Below, piece after piece: positions 58,660 through 64,000 of a stretch of 64,000 nucleotides of DNA (position 1 is its first letter; each line of letters starts with the position of its first letter). Below the pieces are notes generated by a model, which saw only the letters and a program-made list of their open reading frames with translations, was not told the origin of the DNA and searched no databases. The DNA comes from Takakia lepidozioides (Eukaryota; Streptophyta; Takakiopsida; Takakiales; Takakiaceae), in assembly GCA_030704615.1 (NCBI GenBank), contig CM060732.1:62725053-62789052 (forward strand), in the 5' to 3' direction. Made by a program: the position numbers and the translations under genes.

Positions 58660-59130
58660 TGCCTCTCAGTACCCACCGTTTCACTCCCACTATACTGATG
58701 GTTCCCACACATGATCCAACACCGGGTACGGCGTTTATTACGCCGCCTCGAACCAAGGCACAGCCGCTAGACTCCCTAGATCCGCTACCATACTACGTGC
58801 AGAGCTTATGGCCATCTACGTAGCACTCTCCCAATTACCCTCATTCTCCCCCCTCACTATATTTTCACGGATAGTCTTACATCGCTCTTTCTTATACGCA
58901 ACCGCCTATCTTGCCCCTCCTCACACCACCACCTTCCAGATCGTAACCTTATTGTAGCCATAGCCAGACTAGCCATAGCCAGACTTGCCATAGACTTGGG
59001 CCAACCCATTCACTTCCTGAAAGTCCGCGGTATCGTTGGCAATGAGGAGGCTGACCACCTCGCACAAGCTGGCGCTTTCAAGCCCCTCATCGATCCCATC
59101 AATGACCTATCCACATCGCACACACCCACC
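58660..59130 (+). pseudogene. LINE RNase H domain
   Basis: Fragments in shifting frames: YTDGSH (Asp) near 58693, ILRAELMAIYVALSQLP (Glu) near 58800, FTDSLTSL (Asp) near 58865, and HFLKVRGIVGNEEADHLAQA (final Asp) near 59010-59070, where the usual His of KVxSH is changed to Arg-Gly. A 15-base unit encoding IARLA is repeated just before the last motif. Same domain type as in the truncated copy at 27 kb. Confidence 0.75.
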
Positions 59131-59370
59131 CATTTTGGACACCCTATACCAAACCCTCCAGACCCTAAGCCTATACGTAACCTCCTCTCCATCCTCACTA
59201 AAGAAGCCACTCAACAAGCTAGGGCATCTATGAGCCACACCAAACTCCACATTAAAAAATGAACACTCTCCACTATACTTCATCATAAACTATCCAACTA
59301 TTTCTGGCTCTCCAAAGCTACGACTGACGCTCAAATTAAATAAACGCTTAAATTTCGATACGCCCAATAC

Positions 59371-60202
59371 ATGGGCCATCAGCGCAAACATGTCTTCTGG
59401 CCGCGCCTATTTCCTTCACAAAACTGCCCCCTGTGCGCGCACACTCACCAGGTTAGAGACACATGGCCGCATCTTTTGAGCCAATGTACCCACCTGGTCA
59501 TACATGGACTGCATATTACCCGTCATAACCAGGCAGTCTGGCACATCCACAAACTCCTTATGCAACGCCCCGAAACCCGCTTGTTCTCACTCATCAATGC
59601 CGGCACTTATCAAGGTAAATCTCCATACCATACTGTCCCACCATGGTTACTTTCATGCCTATGCACACGCTCTCCCTGCACCTGCCTGGCTAGACTATGC
59701 CCTGACATCTTGCTCGTACACGGCCTACCCATCAATACTCAACCGCCCCTCCTCCCTCTCCCCTCATATCACCATCTATTTCATCGAATTCACATATTGC
59801 AATGATCGATACCCCTCCTCCTCTATTTTGGAAAAACGGCAAAAATATGTCCCAATTATCCTTGCTCTCCGTCGTAGGGGCTGGAATACCGGCCCCCTAT
59901 CTGTTATCACGGCCGGCACCCGAGGTGGTATCCATAATGCTAGCATAACAGCACTACACGATAACTTCCATATCCCAATATCCCCTATCCATAAATGCTT
60001 CAAAGATATTCACCTCACAGCCCTCCGCTCTCTCAGCTATCATTACGAACAAGCGAAAACTAGAGTCCAACCCCCTCCTGGCTTCCTAAACTCCCACAGA
60101 CACCCTACATACCTTGGGGTAACCAGGGTATCCCTTCGGGGCACCTTGGGTATCCTCCACCCCCTGGTCCCTGCGTCTGCTGGACACTTGCATTATATAT
60201 AG
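59371..60202 (+). pseudogene. LINE CCHC finger and restriction-like endonuclease region
   Basis: CPLC..H..C finger (CPLCAHTHQVRDTWPHLLSQC spacing CX2C-X11-H-X4-C, about 59425-59490). Then ARLCPDILLV (about 59690-59720) in one frame and FIEFTYCNDRY...KRQKY (about 59780-59850) in another. The order of a finger, a Pro-Asp motif and a (D/E)-x-(T/K) strand about 30 residues later resembles the PD-(D/E)XK nuclease at the C-terminus of R2, Dualen and RandI elements. A 1-base frame change lies between the two motifs. Assignment is by motif and position. Confidence 0.6.
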
Positions 60203-60208
60203 GGCCCA

Positions 60209-60222
60209 CCCCCGAAAGGGGG
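60209..60222 (+). other. GAAA-capped hairpin in LINE 3' UTR
   Basis: CCCCC-GAAA-GGGGG, a five G:C stem with a GNRA tetraloop, 70-80 bases from the LINE 3' end. The 26-kb copy has CCCCC-AAAA-GGAGG in the same place. A role in recognition of the template by the element's own reverse transcriptase is inferred. Confidence 0.55.
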
Positions 60223-60291
60223 CAGTAGTCGCAAGGCGAAGTGGCTCTTAGTTAGGCCGGCTTTAGCTGGAGTCTTCTCTCTCTCTTTCTC

Positions 60292-61028
60292 AGGTAATAT
60301 GTGCTACCAAAACATGCGTAGCTAGATAGCTGCTGGTGTTGAGAGTAAGGAGGTTTGAACACGTCTGAAGTTTGAGGAGGTTTGAAGTTTGAACTGATGG
60401 AGACATCGAAGTGACAAGTCCTACAGCTCAAGGCTCCGTGACCGTCGGATGCTGACTGGTAGTCGCATATCGTGGCTGTCCATAATGGCGGGCGCGCCAT
60501 GACACCCCAATTCAAAAAGGTGGTCGATCCACTAAGCGGTTCTAGTAAGCTTGTTTAGTAGGTCAGTAACCAAGGTTAAGTTAGAGGGCTGCGTGAAGAG
60601 TCTGAAGGTTCTTGTGCTTATAAAGGATTCTTCGTTGCTGTTGCTGAGGAGAATGCTTGAGCTGAGACGAGTATAGAGAGCGATAGAGCCCTGGTGTTGT
60701 TGAACAAGGGATCTGCTGTGTGCCACAGACATCAGTTCGTGATTTCGCTGCTCAGAGAGGGAGAGCTGCTTCTTGCAGGTTTAATGCTCTAGGCTGGAAA
60801 CTAGTAGGCACCAGGTCAGAAATGATGTCGAGAAGGATGCAATCCGTGGTGTGGATTTCCTTAGTGATCATGCTGTATTATCGATTGCCGAGCAACGAGG
60901 AGCGAAGGGTGACACGCTTTTCTGCAGCCAGACAGTGATTCGGCCTCTTGGCTATGGTTGCACGGAGCACGGTGCTGTATATCGATTTTGGTATGGGTGA
61001 CATATTTCATGCGGCGCAGTATCAACTG
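60292..61028. other. Spacer, nothing recognised
   Basis: Non-coding sequence between the LINE tail and the RING-CH fragment. No supported ORF or RNA gene. Confidence 0.35.
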
Positions 61029-61091
61029 TGATGTTAATCCAGCGTTCTACACACTTGCGATGTGGGTGTGTACAGCGCTGGATTAACATCA
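61029..61091. repeat. Fold-back made of an inverted piece of a RING-CH exon
   Basis: TGATGTTAATCCAGCG (61029-61044) is the perfect inverse of CGCTGGATTAACATCA (61076-61091), and TACACAC (61048-61054) pairs with GTGTGTA (61066-61072), leaving an 11-base loop. The right arm is coding sequence of a RING-CH domain (CVQRWINIK). The left arm read on the minus strand encodes CVERWINI, so it is an inverted copy of the same exon or a paralogue. Confidence 0.8.
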
Positions 61092-61135
61092 AAGGTGATA
61101 CGGCCTGTGAAATTTGTCACCAGCCATTTCAATCT
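61052..61135 (+). pseudogene. RING-CH (MARCH-type) E3 ligase exon fragment
   Basis: Reads CVQRWINIKGDTACEICHQPFQ-like wording in two parts (CVQRWINIKGDT and ACEICHQPFQ), the second half of the RING-CH zinc finger of plant membrane-associated E3 ligases (normally HRKCVQRW...KGDTxCEICHQPF). The first half of the finger and the membrane segments are not found nearby. After PFQ the frame continues to a GTAAGT donor near 61205 without family wording. Probably a duplicated gene fragment. Confidence 0.65.
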
Positions 61136-61542
61136 CATCTTCTTCTTGGCATATGCGACACACGCGTACCAGTGCTATCTCATATTCCAAGCTATGCTGG
61201 TGCTGTAAGTCACAGATTGCCTAAGAGCAGTAGGAGGGTCTGTGTAGTTGAGGGACTTCGAGATGTTATAAGTTTCTTTTGGCCTTCCAGATTTTCTCCA
61301 AAGAGCTTATCTCATCAATCTGATAATGCCCAAAGTTGAAACTCAAAAGAGGGCCACAACTTTCTGTGTTGTCTCAGGCTTCTTGTAAAGAGGTGGAGTG
61401 ATAATCTGTTTGATGCTTGCAAATATAACCCTTTTAAGCAGCATTCCCATCTCAGTGTCGTCACCAGATCATCACCACAGGTAAGGATTGACACTATCAA
61501 AGATAAATAAGTCTAAATATTTGGGATGGCTGTGGTGTGCAG

Positions 61543-62557
61543 TGGGCGGAGGTTTTGTCTGCTGATGCATTTTCAGCATTCGAGGACGTCGGTCTTGAGA
61601 AAGAAGAGGTAATATGCTTCAATTGTATACTATATTATGAATTTTCCCTCTTCTCTCTCCTAACTAATGAGATTACCGGTAGGAATTTTGTGAACTTGTA
61701 TTTGTGTCATTTAGGGTATCGAGACATTTTGTCGGTTTTCGAAGTTCTCTCCTGTGGTGGTATGCCTTCAGGGGCTTCTTATGTAATGTTTTTGTTTCAA
61801 TTCTTTTGTTCTTAACTATGTTGTTACATCTCTTCATTTGTATGGCACTAGGTATGTTACTGCATTCATACTTCGGGTGTAAGTTGTGAAATAATGCAAC
61901 GTTAACCGGTGAAGCAAGGAATTGCTGGTGGCATGCTAATCTGAAGGTGCTGGTTGGTTTGGTGGCTTGTATGTAGGCTGTCAAAGAGCTGTCAAAGAGA
62001 CAGGAAAACGGTTCCGAGAGACTGTACTTGGGCTCGGAGGAGGTCGGCCACCAGCACAGGTTCTAGCCTTGACATATGCTCTTTCCATGGAACTATAAAA
62101 ATGAGTGTGATGTATGTGTACCCACCCATACAATCAGGCTTGCTTCCAAAAACCTGGAGCACTACAGATTGTTTCAAGAAGGATTGGCGAACTTTCTCAC
62201 CTTGAAATTTGCTGTAAAAATCATTGCAGCGGAAACGGACTGTACAGGACAAATTCGGTCGAAATGAAATTCGATCGGGTGGTCCAATCTTCTGTGTTGA
62301 TAAGGATGGAGGGGAAATCACATGACACACAGGGCCTTCTCCACGTCTCAGTCACATTACTATCATATCTTTAACACCTTACATGTACTAGCTATGTGAT
62401 ACAGATATCTTCCGTCACTTTGGAGTGAATGTGCATTAGCAGGGGACACATTGTTTTCTGAAAGAGTTGGTGGGACTTGATACAGGTTTTCAAGGATTTC
62501 CGAGGATCCACAGATGCCCTACTCCGTCACAATGGGCTTGTGGCAGCTGTGGCCTGA
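61543..62557 (+). pseudogene. 3' end of an M3 oligopeptidase gene (TOP/OOP type), frame-broken
   Basis: Three exons: 61543-61608 (WAEVLSADAFSAFEDVGLEK), 61977-62059 and 62486-62557 (VFKDFRGSTDALLRHNGLVA, then stop). They match the last part of plant organellar/cytosolic zinc oligopeptidases, which degrade short peptides such as cleaved targeting sequences. Exon 2 should read AVKETGKRFRETVLGLGGGR, but an 11-bp tandem duplication of GCTGTCAAAGA (61977-61987, 61988-61998) at the splice junction shifts the frame. In exon 3 the usual FRGREP is shortened to FRG. The catalytic HExxH exons are absent upstream, where a RING-CH fragment lies instead. Hence a gene fragment, not a working peptidase. Confidence 0.8.
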
Positions 62558-63380
62558 CTTCTACATAGTTTGCAATAGCTCTACTAATCTTTTGCTATGT
62601 TAGTGAAGGTTGTCAACTATAATATTTACTCTGCATATTTAGCAAGTTGCTTACAAGGAAAAGAGTACTACCAACTTAATGGGACTTCCCCATTCCCATG
62701 AAAATTAAATGGGAATGGGAGGTCTAGAGGTAGGTTCAATTTAATGGGAATGGGAAGCTCATGGGAAGTCTAGAGAGGAGCGGAAAGAGTGGACCTACCA
62801 ACTTGGTCATGTCCCATTTCACAATAACTTATGGAGGGGTTGCATATGCAAATAGTTGGATGGCTTTCGTGGTGACATTCCCTTGAGGGCTGGCCTGGGG
62901 TAGAAAAGCTCGCCGACAAAAAGTGTACATAATATTATTTTGGGAGTGCGCTCTATACAACAGTTTCGAATTAGGTTGTGCAGCATACCAGCTACTAAAA
63001 CAAGTGTTCCGCAACAATTGATAGAAAGGCATCACGTTATTACTGTGCATCTGGTGTTTCTAGTACCATACATGAGATATGAGTTTGGGAGCCCCACTGA
63101 CTAAATGATCAGACACCATAGGATTAGTTCTTCAACAAATCCACTTGCAAACATTACAAATATAGTCAGGGAGGTTAGTCAGCAAGCAATTTGTTCTCTA
63201 ATCCTGGGGGAAGGCCCTGTAACTCATATTAGAATGGTGTCCTGGGAAAAATAACCAGGCATACATGGTAAACGATCGGGTAATACCCAGACGCCTCCAA
63301 GGGCAAGCTAGTCTATCCTCGACAGCAAGCTACTAGCCGTGGCTGTTTTCAACAAATACACTGCGAGCACTTAGAGCGCG
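62558..63380. other. Spacer with a small inverted repeat
   Basis: CCCATTCCCAT (62689-62699) and ATGGGAATGGG (62709-62719) form an 11-bp hairpin; a related TTAATGGGAATGGGAA follows at about 62741. Nothing else recognised. Confidence 0.45.
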
Positions 63381-63846
63381 CAGAGACCACCTTCATCTCG
63401 AGCAAGCGAGAAAACTGAAGGATGTACCAGAGATGAAGCCATGTCTTAATTAAGGCAGCCAACTATAAGACCTGAGAACAGGCCTGAGTCCAACTAGCTA
63501 ATCATCAGTTTCCAACTAATAAGCTTGCGGCCTGATCGATCCCAGTACACAGCCAGAATTGAAACCATAGTGAATGATCCATTGTCAAGGCAGGGGCAGA
63601 GATCACGAGCATTTATCTGGCAGAGACCACCTTCATCTCGAGCAAGCGAGAAAACTGAAGGATGTACCGGAGATGAAGTCATGTCTTAATCAAGCAGCCA
63701 GCTATAAGCAGGCCTGAGTCCAACTAGCTAATCATCAGTCAGAATGGTAAACAACTAATCTAAGCTTGCGGCCTGATCCCAGTACAAAGCCAGAATTGAA
63801 ACCATCGATCGTGACTGATCCATCGTCAAGGCAGGGGCAGACGATA
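63381..63846 (+). repeat. Tandem duplication, two ~230-bp units
   Basis: Units at about 63381-63603 and 63620-63846 both begin GCAGAGACCACCTTCATCTC and share GAGCAAGCGAGAAAACTGAA, GCCTGAGTCCAACTAGCTAA, CAGCCAGAATTGAAACCAT-like wording and GTCAAGGCAGGGGCAGA. They differ by several small indels. Function unknown. Confidence 0.85.
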
Positions 63847-64000
63847 AGCCTTCAGCGCTTCTGCCTGAGTGCCTCAAAATTCAGATGTGAAGAATTCTGA
63901 TGCAGCATGTCAAGAGTATGCTAAGTGGTGAGGCCCTGCAGAAAGGGACGTTGATCCAGAATATGAGGTAGCATCTGGTAGAATGACAATGGTCTGGAAC

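Larger units (their letters stand above)
51640..60291 (+). mobile_element. Dual-endonuclease (Dualen/RandI-like) LINE, decayed
   Basis: Long non-LTR retrotransposon on the plus strand. In order: a leader ORF with a 2A-like motif (52050-52076), AP-type endonuclease (about 52800-53340), reverse transcriptase with YADD (54560-55450), a nested 679-bp TIR transposon (55905-56583), RNase H (58660-59130), CCHC zinc finger and a restriction-like endonuclease region (59410-60090), then a short 3' UTR with a GAAA-capped hairpin and a CT-rich tail ending near 60291. The reading frame is broken by many frameshifts and stops. APE plus a C-terminal restriction-like nuclease in one element is the Dualen/RandI arrangement first described in green algae. 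The 5' end is not fixed; 50000-51640 may belong to it. Confidence 0.8.

Noticed and set aside
61028-61339. 103-codon ORF as a complete RING-CH protein
   Set aside because: Only the second half of the zinc finger is present and the rest has no family similarity; the start region overlaps the inverted repeat.

Overview
The window looks like nuclear DNA of a land plant. The evidence is a multi-exon plant-type NUP54 gene, an AP2/ERF factor of the DREB A-6/RAP2.4 type, large PLS/DYW pentatricopeptide-repeat (PPR) genes that are intron-free in the coding part, and many retroelements. Intact and decaying DYW-PPR loci with long repeat-filled spacers fit a seed-free plant (fern, lycophyte or bryophyte) better than a flowering plant. 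That placement is inference; no species marker was recognised.

Layout. 1-5.1 kb: two decayed Ty3/gypsy elements in opposite orientation, one gag-pol with primer binding site and LTR (minus strand), one integrase ending in a PHD finger (plus strand). 6.8-12.8 kb: NUP54 on the minus strand, 12 exons resolved. 13.5-17.6 kb: a doubtful small gene, then PPR gene 1 (plus strand), whose DYW domain survives only as a frame-broken relic. 20-24 kb: two PPR relics, a tRNA-derived SINE inside one of them, and copy 1 of a TIR transposon. 26-28 kb: 3' end of a LINE (minus strand) interrupted by a short retroposon. 32-35.5 kb: the AP2/ERF gene with a long leader. 37.6-40.4 kb: PPR gene 2 (minus strand) with a complete DYW deaminase domain. 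41.8-45.8 kb: an unidentified, possibly spliced gene. 47-48.8 kb: tandemly duplicated PPR relics. 50-60.3 kb: a long decayed LINE. 61-62.6 kb: fragments of a RING-CH gene and of an M3 oligopeptidase gene. 63.4-63.8 kb: a tandem duplication.

How it fits together. Only NUP54, the AP2/ERF gene and PPR gene 2 look fully functional; PPR gene 1 may still be expressed without its editing domain. PPR genes 1 and 2 are paralogues: both begin one base after a matching 3' splice site and share N-terminal wording. The rest is mainly a record of mobile elements.

The best candidate for something unusual is the LINE at about 51.6-60.3 kb. It combines an AP-type endonuclease, reverse transcriptase, RNase H and a C-terminal restriction-like endonuclease region, the Dualen/RandI arrangement known from green algae, with a 2A-like GDIHPNPGP motif near its start. 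Two further 3' fragments of the family are present. Second-rank signals are a fold-back made from an inverted RING-CH exon, a 675-bp TIR element in two copies, and a retroposon family with clear target-site duplications.
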